Shown here: positions 51,254-59,566 of the stretch, piece by piece
Numbering within the stretch: the first letter of the stretch is position 1
Layout of the letters: each line of letters opens with the position of its first letter
NCBI RefSeq assembly: GCF_900007165.1
Contig: NZ_CYGY02000075.1
Coordinates: forward strand, 99,967 to 163,966
Reading direction: 5' to 3'
Length of the DNA: 64,000 nt
DNA from: Paraburkholderia piptadeniae
GTDB lineage: Bacteria; Pseudomonadota; Gammaproteobacteria; Burkholderiales; Burkholderiaceae
The notes under the pieces: generated by a model
What the model saw: only the letters and a program-made list of their open reading frames with translations
Database searches by the model: none
Told to the model about the DNA's origin: nothing
Made by a program: the position numbers and the translations under genes

Positions 51254-52363
51254 ATGAATGTTTTGCACAGCGAATCTTCAGCAGGATGGGGCGGTCAGGA
51301 GATTCGCACACTAAAGGAGATGGTCGCACTGCGAGAACGGGGGCATACCGTTGAACTGGTCTGCCCGGCAAGGGCGGAGATCGGCCGGCGCGCGGCGGCT
51401 GACGGCTTTTCCGTGCACCACGCTCCCATGAGAACCGGAGGCGACGTCCCGTCAATGATGGCGATCCGGTCACTGGTGAACCGCCGTGCGTTCGACGTGG
51501 TCAACACGCACAGCGGTCACGACACCCTCGTCGCCGGGCTCGCGGCTCGCTCCGCCGGTACACCGCTCGTCGTCAGGACGCGGCATCTGGCGTTGCCGGT
51601 CACGTCGCTGGCGACATACCGGTGGATTCCGCACCGCGTGATCGCCGTCAGTTCGTACGTGCACCAATATCTGGTCTCGGTCGGTGTCGATCATGACCGG
51701 ATTACGACCATTTATGACGGCATTCCCGAGCCCGAGCAGCGGATCGAATCGACGTTGCGCAGCGAACTCGGCCTTGGTGCCGACGCGGTGATCGGCTGCA
51801 TGGTCGCGATGATGCGAGACCAGAAAGGCCACGACGATCTGATTGAAGCGGCGCGGCCGCTGTTGACAAGCCGGCCCAATCTGCATCTGGTCATGGCTGG
51901 CGACGGACCGAGCTTTGACCGAATTCGAAGCCGTATCGAAGCGTTGGGCCTGAGTGGCCGGATCCATCTGCTCGGTTTGCGTCCGGACGTGCCGAATGTG
52001 CTGCGCGGCAGCGATTTTTTCGTGCTGCCGACTCATCAGGAAGCGCTCGGGCAGTCGTTCATTGAGGCCATGTCGCGGGGCTTGCCCGTGATCGGCACGC
52101 GCGTCGACGGCGTGCCGGAACTGATCGAGGATAGCGTCAACGGGTTGCTGGTTCCTCCGAAAGATCCTGCCTCGCTAAGGGCGGCAATTGTGCGGCTGCT
52201 CGACGATCGCGCGCTGGGCGCGCGCCTTGGGGCGCAGGCGCGCCGTATCATCGGGCGCTTTACGGTCGCGCAGATGGCAGATCAAACGATCGCGTTTTAC
52301 CGCCGATGCCTCACCGAACGAAACTACCATCCGAAACTGGCTGGACTGGAGCAGGTGCCATGA
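51254..52363 (+). CDS. glycosyltransferase family 4
   Basis: 369 residues. GT-B fold: MNVLHSESSAGWGGQEIRTL at the start, with the Gly-rich acceptor loop; VNTHSGHDTLVAGLAARSAG near 80; the nucleotide-sugar domain MVAMMRDQKGHDDLIEAARP near 180; and HQEALGQSFIEAMSRGLPVI near 255 with the E-x7-E pair. Its stop overlaps the start of the deacetylase gene (ATGA). With waaC and waaA downstream it probably acts in LPS core synthesis, on the cytoplasmic side. The N-terminal A-G-W-G-G-Q-E-I-R motif is typical of core and capsule GT4 enzymes. The acceptor is unknown. Confidence 0.87.
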   Translation: MNVLHSESSAGWGGQEIRTLKEMVALRERGHTVELVCPARAEIGRRAAADGFSVHHAPMRTGGDVPSMMAIRSLVNRRAFDVVNTHSGHDTLVAGLAARSAGTPLVVRTRHLALPVTSLATYRWIPHRVIAVSSYVHQYLVSVGVDHDRITTIYDGIPEPEQRIESTLRSELGLGADAVIGCMVAMMRDQKGHDDLIEAARPLLTSRPNLHLVMAGDGPSFDRIRSRIEALGLSGRIHLLGLRPDVPNVLRGSDFFVLPTHQEALGQSFIEAMSRGLPVIGTRVDGVPELIEDSVNGLLVPPKDPASLRAAIVRLLDDRALGARLGAQARRIIGRFTVAQMADQTIAFYRRCLTERNYHPKLAGLEQVP

Positions 52364-53205
52364 AGCGCGTTGCGCGCGCGGTTCCGGTGCTGATGTATCA
52401 CCACGTCAGTACGTCGCCCGGCATGATCACGGTTACGCCCCAGCATTTCGCCGACCAGATTGCATGCCTTGCGCAGCTTGGCTACCGGACGTTGAGCGGA
52501 CGCCAGTTCGCGGATTACCTGGCGGGAGCGCCGGTGCGGCCGAAGTCGGTCGTCATCACGTTCGACGACGGGTATCTCGACAACTGGGTGCATGCGCATC
52601 CTATTTTGCAGCGGCATGGCTTCAACGCGTTGTGCTTCCTTGTAAGCGCGTGGCCCGGCGGGGGCGCGCCGCGGCCTAACGCGGGGGGTAGCGACATCAC
52701 CGCGCTGCCGCGCCTGCTTAGTCACGAGGAAGGTGAATCAGCCATCGAGCAAGGTCGCGCCGATGACGCGATCCTGCGCTGGTCCGAAATCGAGGCGATG
52801 CGGCGCGCTGGTACGTTCGAGTTCCACAGCCACACGCACACGCATGTTCGCTGGGATCGGCTGACGGAAGATCGTGAAGAAAAACGGGAACGTCTGCGCG
52901 GCGATCTGGCGAAAGCACGTACGACGCTTCGTCAGCGGCTCGGCGATGTATCGGACCATCTTTGCTGGCCGCAAGGCTATTACGACGACGACTACTGCGA
53001 GATCGCGCTCGCTGCAGGGTTCCGGTACTTTTATACGTGCGACCGAGGCACCAACTCAGTCCAGCGGCAAACTCTGTCAAAAGAATCAGGGCGATCGATA
53101 AGGCGGCTTGAAGTGCGGGACAGGCCGGCTGCTTGGCTTGCTAGTCGTCTCTGCGTACATTGCCGTCCGGCAGTTAGCCGAGCTTATCTCGCCATCAAGC
53201 GCTGA
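52360..53205 (+). CDS. polysaccharide deacetylase family protein
   Basis: 281 residues from ATG 52360, overlapping the previous stop by four bases. NodB-type carbohydrate esterase 4 fold: PVLMYHHVSTSPGMITVTPQ near 10, the catalytic/metal Asp pair in VVITFDDGYLDNWVHAHPIL near 63, the metal His pair in FEFHSHTHTHVRWDRL near 150, and CWPQGYYDDDYCEIALAAGF near 205. It would remove acetyl groups from an N-acetylated sugar of LPS core or a related glycan. No signal peptide, so it may act in the cytoplasm on a lipid-linked or nucleotide-linked substrate. Coupled to the GT4 upstream. Confidence 0.87.
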   Translation: MKRVARAVPVLMYHHVSTSPGMITVTPQHFADQIACLAQLGYRTLSGRQFADYLAGAPVRPKSVVITFDDGYLDNWVHAHPILQRHGFNALCFLVSAWPGGGAPRPNAGGSDITALPRLLSHEEGESAIEQGRADDAILRWSEIEAMRRAGTFEFHSHTHTHVRWDRLTEDREEKRERLRGDLAKARTTLRQRLGDVSDHLCWPQGYYDDDYCEIALAAGFRYFYTCDRGTNSVQRQTLSKESGRSIRRLEVRDRPAAWLASRLCVHCRPAVSRAYLAIKR

Positions 53206-54083
53206 AAGCCGGCGTGCAGCTGGTCCGTCTTTGCAGCCACCGCAACGACGTTCGCTCCGAGCCGCTGCACAGAAAAATTCGAAAGCTCCGGGGTGCGCGG
53301 CTTCGTGAAGGTCGTGCGGGAGATTGATTCGATATCGCGTCAGTCATACGGGAGCCGGTGTCAGCCGCCTCTTTCATTTTCCCGGGGCGCACCATCTGCT
53401 CGGCGGCCATTCAAACCTCGCGGTCACCCTGCAGCGTGTGCCAGATTCGATGCCCTTCGTGCTGACCGGCGAGATACGCGTCAGCCTGTGCTGTGCCGAG
53501 TTTGTAGGGGATTTGTCATCGGGAATCCTCCCAAGCGCAGGCTCAAAATGGAGCGCACCCTACCCTGTACTCGGCGCTGCGCGGGTCGCGGGAGCGTCAA
53601 AAGCACGCTTCTCAGCTCGTCAACGGTGGATTTGTCCATCGGTTTGCGTGGAGTTGTTCTGCAGTCAAGCTCCTCAATTTTTACGAGCACAACCCGCTCG
53701 CCATGTCTGGTCCGCGCGGGCTCGCGAGTCGTGTTGCGAGTCACGCACATACCTGCCGGGTCCGTGCGGGTCAGAGCTCGAAACCCCCTGCCTGGTTGAT
53801 CGAGCGTGTTCAAGGTTTCATCGCGAAACCGTGATCGCCTGAACGAACTGCGCTTCGGCCGGATCGCCTGTCACCCGAATCCGGTGCCCGTAGGCGCACT
53901 GCGGATGCCAGTGATAGCGAATCGCATTGCAGATGCCAACGCGAAGGCGGGTAACCAAAGCAAACCAGCGACGCAGACCCAAAAAGCAAACCAGCACCCA
54001 GAATCCGCGCGCCCCCATAGAGCGCGCTAAAATTGCGTCCTTTCGAGCATCTTCACGCCGGATCAGCCGGCGTTCTCCCTTTC
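53206..54083. other. gene-free stretch with waaC promoter
   Basis: No supportable gene. Frames on both strands (for example 53481-53813 minus) lack ribosome-binding sites and motifs. Near the end CTAAAAT gives a -10 hexamer TAAAAT at 54028-54033, which would start transcription about 45 bases before waaC. Confidence 0.45.
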
Positions 54084-55085
54084 TTGAGCGCGCAAAAGAT
54101 ACTGATCGTGAGAGTGTCGTCGCTGGGCGACGTCGTTCACAACATGCCCGTCATCGCCGACATTCGCCGCCGCCATCCTGACGCGCAGATCGACTGGCTC
54201 GTCGAAGAGAGCTTCGTCAAGCTGGTGGAACTGGTGCACGGCGTGCGGCGCGCGATCCCGGTATCGCTGCGGCGCTGGCGCAAGCGCATCCTCTCCGTCG
54301 ACAACTGGCGCGAGATCGGCGCATTCCGCCGCGCGCTCGCGGCCGAAAACTACGATCTCGTGATCGACTGCCAGGGGCTCATCAAGACCGCGTGGGTCGC
54401 GAAGATGGCGCGCGGGCCGCTCGTCGGCCTGGGCAATCGCACGGACGGCGCGGGCTACGAGTGGCCCGTGCGCTTCTTCTACGACCGGCGCGTCCCCATC
54501 GAGCCGCGCACGCATGTCGTCGAACGCACGCGCCAACTGGTGGCCGCGGCGCTCGGCGATCCCGCGCCGCAGCCCACCGACGAGATCGACTTCGGCCTCG
54601 ACACGCGCCGCGCGACGCTCGCGCTCTCCGAAGCGCAACTGAATCTGCCCGTGCCTTATGTGGTTTTCGTGCATGCGACATCGCGCGCCGACAAGCAGTG
54701 GCCCGATGCCGCGTGGATCGAGCTGGGGCAGTCGCTGGTGCGGCGCGGCGCGTCGATCGTGCTGCCGTGGGGCAGCGACGACGAGCGCGCGACGAGCGAG
54801 CGTCTCGCGAAGGAATTCGGCGCGGCCGCGATCGTGCCGCCGAAACTGTCGCTGCCGGCCGTGGTCGGTCTGATCGAGGGCGCCGCGGCTACCGTCGGGG
54901 TTGATACAGGTCTCGTTCACATCGCAGCCGCGCTGAAGCGGCCAACGGTCGAGTTGTACAATTTCGCCACTTCATGGCGTACGGGCGGCTACTGGTCGCC
55001 GAACGTCGTGAATCTCGGCACGGCGGGCCAGCCGCCGACGCTGCAGCAGGTGAAATCCGCGCTGGCCGGGTTTGGCCTGCTCTGA
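54084..55085 (+). CDS. waaC: lipopolysaccharide heptosyltransferase I
   Basis: 333 residues from TTG 54084 (then S-A-Q-K-I-L-I-V-R-V). The frame is open to 54033, but a -10 hexamer TAAAAT at 54028 makes that start unlikely. GT9 family: KILIVRVSSLGDVVHNMPVI at the start, DLVIDCQGLIKTAWVAKMA near 90, YVVFVHATSRADKQWPDAAW near 190 and GVDTGLVHIAAALKRPTVEL near 270. It adds the first L-glycero-D-manno-heptose to Kdo2-lipid A at the cytoplasmic face of the inner membrane. No clear Shine-Dalgarno is present. It clusters with kdoO and waaA downstream, all for the inner core. Confidence 0.93.
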   Translation: MSAQKILIVRVSSLGDVVHNMPVIADIRRRHPDAQIDWLVEESFVKLVELVHGVRRAIPVSLRRWRKRILSVDNWREIGAFRRALAAENYDLVIDCQGLIKTAWVAKMARGPLVGLGNRTDGAGYEWPVRFFYDRRVPIEPRTHVVERTRQLVAAALGDPAPQPTDEIDFGLDTRRATLALSEAQLNLPVPYVVFVHATSRADKQWPDAAWIELGQSLVRRGASIVLPWGSDDERATSERLAKEFGAAAIVPPKLSLPAVVGLIEGAAATVGVDTGLVHIAAALKRPTVELYNFATSWRTGGYWSPNVVNLGTAGQPPTLQQVKSALAGFGLL

Positions 55086-55266
55086 TGCGGCGCGGCGATG
55101 CCTGGTGGCCGCGTACCGTCTCCGTTGTGTCCTGCGTTCCATGCGGGCGTCCCGCACGGCAGCCGGATGCCGCGATGCGCAGCAGGAAGGGCATGGGCAC
55201 ACGGCGCGGCCCCAATGGTGGCTAGCCGTTGCGCGCGCCCGGTTCCATCCGCTTTGAAAGGCGATC

Positions 55267-56151
55267 ATGAACGAATCCCAGATCATCGAAGTAGCAAGCG
55301 CCGACTGGCACGGCAAGAACCTGTCCGTGCCACGCGAGGCGCTGCTCGCCGGCGTCGAGCGCGGCAAGGTGCTGTATTTTTCGAACCTCGCATTTGCGAT
55401 CGACGGCGGCGAGCGAGCGTTGCTCGATCCCGCGCTCGCCGATCCGAAGCGCAAGAACATCAGCCTCGAACCGAACGGCGGCGCGCTGCATGGCGTGCTC
55501 GGCGACGCCGTCACGCAGTCGGCCGTGCGCGCGCTGATTGCGCGCTATCAGTCGAATGCGCGAACGCTCGTCGACGGACTCTTTCCCGAGTACATCGGCA
55601 AGCTGCGCGTCGCGCCGACGAGCCTGCGCCTGCATCAGGTGGAGACGCGTCAGACGTCGTGGCGCAAGGACGATAGCCGCCTGCACGTCGATGCGTTCCC
55701 GTCGCGTCCCAACTATGGCGAGCGCATCCTGCGCGTGTTCACGAACGTCAATCCGAACGGCACGCCGCGCGTGTGGCGCGTGGGCGAGCCTTTCGAGGAC
55801 ATGGCGAAGCGCTTTCTGCCGCGCATCAGCCCGCAGATGCCGGGCTCCGCGTGGCTGATGAATCTGGTGCACGTGACGAAGTCGCCGCGCAGCGAGTACG
55901 ACCATCTGATGCTGAACCTGCACGACGGAATGAAGGCCGATCTTGAGTATCAGAAGTCGTCGCCGCAAGAGACGATGCCGTTTCCGCCCGGCAGCGTGTG
56001 GGTGTGCTTCTCGGACCAGACGTCGCATGCGGTGATGTCCGGCCAGTTCATGATGGAGCAGACATTCTTCCTGCCCGTCAAGTCGATGGCGCAGCCGGAA
56101 TGCGCGCCGCTCGGCATTCTTGAACGCCTGAAGGGCAGGGCACTGGTTTGA
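55267..56151 (+). CDS. kdoO: Kdo-lipid A 3-hydroxylase (Fe(II)/2-oxoglutarate dioxygenase)
   Basis: 294 residues. The fold is a jelly-roll dioxygenase: the His-x-Asp iron site is SRLHVDAFPSRPNYGERILR near 138, and the distal His is in SDQTSHAVMSGQFMMEQTFF near 255, where F-F-L-P-V ends the core. The KdoO family oxidises the Kdo residue of Kdo-lipid A to Ko, a hallmark of Burkholderia and Yersinia LPS. The sequence E-V-A-S-A-D-W-H at the start and ILERLKGRALV at the end fit the family as I know it. It sits between waaC and waaA, consistent with action on Kdo. Confidence 0.88.
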   Translation: MNESQIIEVASADWHGKNLSVPREALLAGVERGKVLYFSNLAFAIDGGERALLDPALADPKRKNISLEPNGGALHGVLGDAVTQSAVRALIARYQSNARTLVDGLFPEYIGKLRVAPTSLRLHQVETRQTSWRKDDSRLHVDAFPSRPNYGERILRVFTNVNPNGTPRVWRVGEPFEDMAKRFLPRISPQMPGSAWLMNLVHVTKSPRSEYDHLMLNLHDGMKADLEYQKSSPQETMPFPPGSVWVCFSDQTSHAVMSGQFMMEQTFFLPVKSMAQPECAPLGILERLKGRALV

Positions 56152-56227
56152 ACGGCGCGCCTGCTCCCGTTCACGCGATGCCGGGCGCTTCGTGCGCGGC
56201 CATGTTCATGCCGCGCGTGGAAGCCCG

Positions 56228-57529
56228 ATGCTGAGGGTCGTCTATAACGCGCTGTGGTGGCTGATCGCGCCGCTGGCGGTGTTGCGGCTTTTCATCCGCT
56301 CGCGCAAGGAGCGCGGCTATCGCGAGCATATCGGCGAGCGCTTCGGCTATGCGCGCGGCCGCGTGCCCGAGGACGACACGCCGCTGATCTGGGTGCATGC
56401 CGTGTCGGTGGGCGAGACACGCGCGGCGCAGCCGCTGATCGACGCGCTCATCAAGGCGCGGCCCGATGCGCGCATCCTGCTCACGCACATGACGCCGAGT
56501 GGCCGCGCGACGGGCGAGCAGATCTTCGGCGACCGCGTGCTGCGCTGCTATCTGCCGTATGACATGCCGCATGCCGTGCGGCGTTTTCTGAAGGCCTGGC
56601 GGCCCTCCGTCGGTCTCGTGATGGAAACGGAAGTGTGGCCGACGCTGATCGACGAATGCCGTCGCGCGGACGTGCCGCTCGTGCTGACGAACGCGCGAAT
56701 GTCGGAGCGCTCGTACCGGCGCGCGGCGAAGTTCGGCAACGCGACGCGCGGCGTGTTCGGCGGCTTCGCGCGCGTGCTCGCGCAGAGTCCGTCGGATGCG
56801 ACGCGGCTCTCCGCCCTGGGCGCGCGCAACGTGGCCGTGCTCGGCAATCTGAAGTTCGACATGAACACGCCGCCCGAACTCGCGGCGCGCGGACATGCGT
56901 GGCGCGCGGCCATCGGCGCGCGTCCCGTGTGGGTCGCGGCGAGCACGCGCGAGGGCGAAGAGGAACTGGTGTTGCAGGCGCTCGAGGCGCTCGGTGTCGA
57001 CGACGCGCTGCTGATACTCGTGCCGCGTCATCCGCAGCGCTTCAACGAAGTGGCGGCGCTCGTCGAGAGGAAAGGGTTGCGTTGCGTGCGCCGTTCGGAG
57101 TGGGCGCCTGAGGGGGCGGTGGCTGCGGGCCAAGGCGCTGCGAAAAACTTGCCGCGCGACGTGAAGGTGCTGCTCGGCGATTCGATGGGCGAACTGGGCG
57201 CTTATTACGCGGCGTCCGACGTGGCGTTCATCGGCGGCAGCCTGTTGCCGTTGGGCGGGCAGAATCTGATCGAGGCTTGCGGCGTCGGCGTGCCCGTGCT
57301 GATCGGGCCGCACGTGTTCAACTTCACGCAGGCGACAGCCGATGCCGTGGCGGCGGGTGCATGCGTGCAGGTCGACGATCCCGCCGGTCTCGCGCGCGTG
57401 CTGCGCGAACTGTTCGAAGACAAGCCGCGCCGCGCGGCGATGGGCGCGGCGGCATCGGCGTTTGCTGCGAGACATCGCGGCGCGACTGCGCGGACGGTTA
57501 ATGTGTTGACTACGTTGTTGCCGGAGTGA
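56228..57529 (+). CDS. waaA: 3-deoxy-D-manno-octulosonic acid transferase
   Basis: 433 residues from ATG 56228 (MLRVVYNALWWLIAPLAVL). The open frame from 56192 is not needed. GT30 enzyme: one N-terminal anchor span, the N-terminal Kdo-transferase domain with IWVHAVSVGETRAAQPLIDA near 65 and LLTHMTPSGRATGEQIF near 95, VMETEVWPTLIDECRRADVP near 135 (catalytic Glu region), and the CMP-Kdo-binding C-domain with LLGDSMGELGAYYAASDVAF near 315 and GGQNLIEACGVGVPVLIGPH near 340. It transfers Kdo to lipid IVA at the inner membrane. Last gene of the core group. Confidence 0.95.
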   Translation: MLRVVYNALWWLIAPLAVLRLFIRSRKERGYREHIGERFGYARGRVPEDDTPLIWVHAVSVGETRAAQPLIDALIKARPDARILLTHMTPSGRATGEQIFGDRVLRCYLPYDMPHAVRRFLKAWRPSVGLVMETEVWPTLIDECRRADVPLVLTNARMSERSYRRAAKFGNATRGVFGGFARVLAQSPSDATRLSALGARNVAVLGNLKFDMNTPPELAARGHAWRAAIGARPVWVAASTREGEEELVLQALEALGVDDALLILVPRHPQRFNEVAALVERKGLRCVRRSEWAPEGAVAAGQGAAKNLPRDVKVLLGDSMGELGAYYAASDVAFIGGSLLPLGGQNLIEACGVGVPVLIGPHVFNFTQATADAVAAGACVQVDDPAGLARVLRELFEDKPRRAAMGAAASAFAARHRGATARTVNVLTTLLPE

Positions 57530-57725
57530 TGGCTATCGCAGTGGGCGTTCTCCGGCGCGGGTGATCAACCTGATCGATATCGATATTCGCCGCATTGACG
57601 CCCGCGCACCACATCGCGATATCGCCTTGGGGCAAAATCGAATCCCGCAGACGAACCGTCCGGCGCACAGTCCGGCGCGCCAATCGGCGCAATGGCACGG
57701 GCGTATTGACGAGCCCTCTTCGGTT

Positions 57726-58763
57726 CTACGTCTCTGCGCTCAAATCAGCCAGAAAGTCCCGAGCACGCTCTGACAAATTGGGTACAAGAGTTAGGGTTTG
57801 GGCCGCCGCCGCCCTGACGCGTATACGTGCGGCCTTCTCCAGTTCATTGGCAGCGGCCGTCAACCAGTCTGGAAACCGCTCCGTCAGTGCATCAATCAGC
57901 GTTGCGGCTTGCCGTTGGTCCTTCTCCGCCTTAAGGGCGCGCGACGGGTCGCGAAGTGTGCTCACGACAAGCTTGTGGAGAGCAAACCTCGCGGGGTCCG
58001 GCAGCATGACCGGGACGACATGTTCCTTCCCGAGGATGAAGCCGCGCGCCGGATTCGAGACCAGATACCCGAAGTAGGGGAGCCCAGTCGCGTGTGCGCG
58101 CAACTGGGGCAGGGCTTTCGTCTCATACGCCTCGGTACCCGGCACGAGCAGGTCGACCTTTAGGGGCTGTCCTCGCGCCTTGAACGAGGTTGATGGCTTT
58201 CGTGAATCCAGTTCCGGCACCTCAAGAAAGGGAATGCCGATGTCACACAGGATGTCGAGAAAGCTGCGGTCTTCCGGGATCGCCATCGTAATAGAGCCCC
58301 TGCTTTCGATGTCGATGTCCTCGGTCCTGTAGTTCGCGGGCAGACGAACGCCGAGACCGTTCAGGAGCGCGCCAAACGCGTGAGAGCCGACAAGCACCCC
58401 GCCGTGGCTGAAGATGCCGGCATTAAAGAGCGTTGCGATGGTTAGCGCTGCTGAATTGTCGGCAGCAGCGAATCCTGCCTTACGCAAAATCTGGGCGTCG
58501 GCGGCGAGCGAGCGCATCTGCGCGCTCTCAAGCATTTTCGCCTCAAGCGCCGCGTCGGCAGCCGGCTCGCCAGTACGGCCCAGTGAGGTTTCCCTGTGCT
58601 TTCCCGAAGCGAGATACACCCTCCAGTAGGTGTAGGTTTTTCCGTCGACGGTCTTTTGAGCTGCCGAACCGGGAGAATGCAACGGAATAATCGGCTGCGC
58701 ACTGGCCCGTTCGGTGACAGAGGAATACAGGGCTTGCAGTGCTTCGTTATGGAAGTTGGCCAT
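57726..58763 (-). CDS. nucleotidyltransferase-fold protein (NTP_transf_8-like)
   Basis: 345 residues from ATG 58763, with AGGGAG seven bases upstream. The centre has a polymerase-beta-type nucleotidyltransferase core: GGVLVGSHAFGALLNGLGVR near 120 (the G-S helix turn) and YRTEDIDIESRGSITMAI near 146 (the D-x-D). A C-terminal part carries KVDLLVPGTEAYETKALPQL and LHKLVVSTLRDPSRALKAEK, as in AbiEii-like and NTP_transf_8 proteins. The N-terminus has a YWRVYLASGKHRETSLGR segment. A promoter with an overlapping palindrome lies upstream. It stands alone: no obvious antitoxin partner. It may be a solitary toxin-like or regulatory transferase. Confidence 0.7.
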   Translation of the reverse strand: MANFHNEALQALYSSVTERASAQPIIPLHSPGSAAQKTVDGKTYTYWRVYLASGKHRETSLGRTGEPAADAALEAKMLESAQMRSLAADAQILRKAGFAAADNSAALTIATLFNAGIFSHGGVLVGSHAFGALLNGLGVRLPANYRTEDIDIESRGSITMAIPEDRSFLDILCDIGIPFLEVPELDSRKPSTSFKARGQPLKVDLLVPGTEAYETKALPQLRAHATGLPYFGYLVSNPARGFILGKEHVVPVMLPDPARFALHKLVVSTLRDPSRALKAEKDQRQAATLIDALTERFPDWLTAAANELEKAARIRVRAAAAQTLTLVPNLSERARDFLADLSAET

Positions 58764-58775
58764 ATCACCGCTCCC

Positions 58776-58820
58776 TATACCTTATAATTTTATCCTAGGG
58801 TATAAGACCCGGTGTGTCAA
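58776..58820 (-). promoter_or_regulatory. sigma70-type promoter with overlapping palindrome
   Basis: On the minus strand TTGACA (58820-58815), 17 bases, then TAGGAT (58797-58792) as -10. The inverted repeat TATACC / GGTATA (58804-58799 and 58781-58776, 17 bases between) covers the -10 and the start of transcription. A repressor bound there would block the promoter, a layout common for autoregulated genes. The gene starts 13 bases downstream of the palindrome. Confidence 0.6.
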
Positions 58821-59027
58821 ACTCGATGAACTCGTAAGGCACTTGCTGCCTTGGCGCCTGGAAGTCGGGATCGCTCAGGCGACAAGAGGATGGTTCACGA
58901 CGCCTGGCGTCGTGGGCGCTGTTCGTTGAGCTCACGCCAGGCCAGGAGTTGTTCAGCTGAACCAGATACATATCCCGGCCGCACGTGGCGCAAGGTTCAC
59001 TGATGAAATACCTCCGCCGATAGATGC
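58821..59027. other. no supportable gene
   Basis: Intergenic DNA between the promoter at 58776-58820 and the ligase fragment. Nothing recognised. Confidence 0.4.
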
Positions 59028-59240
59028 TCAGGTCGGGTCGTAATCCGCATCTATGATCCCAAACCAGTCGCGGGAACGTCCGCGCTGGTATGTCGAATCG
59101 AGTCGTTTGGCGAGCATGCCCTCGAAACCATGTTCACGATCGCGCTCCCATACCCATGTGCTTATCATTTCGACGCCAGTCACGTGGATCAGCGTTCCGG
59201 TGTTGACGAAGCTGCGGCACAGATATGGCCGATCATGCAC
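59028..59240 (-). pseudogene. ATP-dependent DNA ligase fragment
   Basis: The minus-strand frame reads W-E-R-D-R-E-H-G-F-E-G-M-L-A-K-R-L-D-S-T, then YQRGRSRDWFGI. This matches the nucleotidyltransferase motif IIIa to V region of LigC/LigD-type ligases (EGxVAKRxDSxYxxGRxRDWLKIK). The second Lys of motif V is changed: DWFGI stands for DWLKI. No motif I Lys or OB domain is present nearby, so this is a remnant of about 45 codons. Confidence 0.6.
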
Positions 59241-59566
59241 GTAGCTCGTCCGTCAGATTCCGGAGTATTGCAGCCGTTCCAACGGCGCGGGGCCACCCGG
59301 CGCGTACGGGCTCACTGGTCTCAGTGGGCGCCTGGCCCCTTTGATCCGTGCGATCTGGGCGTCAGCTACACAGGTTTTGTTCGCGAAATCAGCCGAACGG
59401 AACACTGCCTGGCATGCGTGGCGCGGCTCATTTGCGAGCCCACTTATATGGGTTGCCGGCGCGATGTTCAATGGCTGTCGATCGATCCCCGCGCCGGCTT
59501 CGTGTACACGTCCTTCCGGATGGGTATGGATACTTGCTCCATCTGAGTTTTCCCAGTACCCGCGAA
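59241..59566. other. no supportable gene
   Basis: Both strands have open frames that run into the sugar dehydrogenase gene. None has a ribosome-binding site or motif. Nothing further recognised. Confidence 0.4.

Noticed and set aside
53481..53813. 110-codon minus-strand frame upstream of waaC
   Set aside because: No start signal or recognised motif. The stretch also carries an overlapping plus-strand frame.
56171..57475. 434-codon open frame on the minus strand
   Set aside because: Antisense to waaA. Arg/His-rich shadow.
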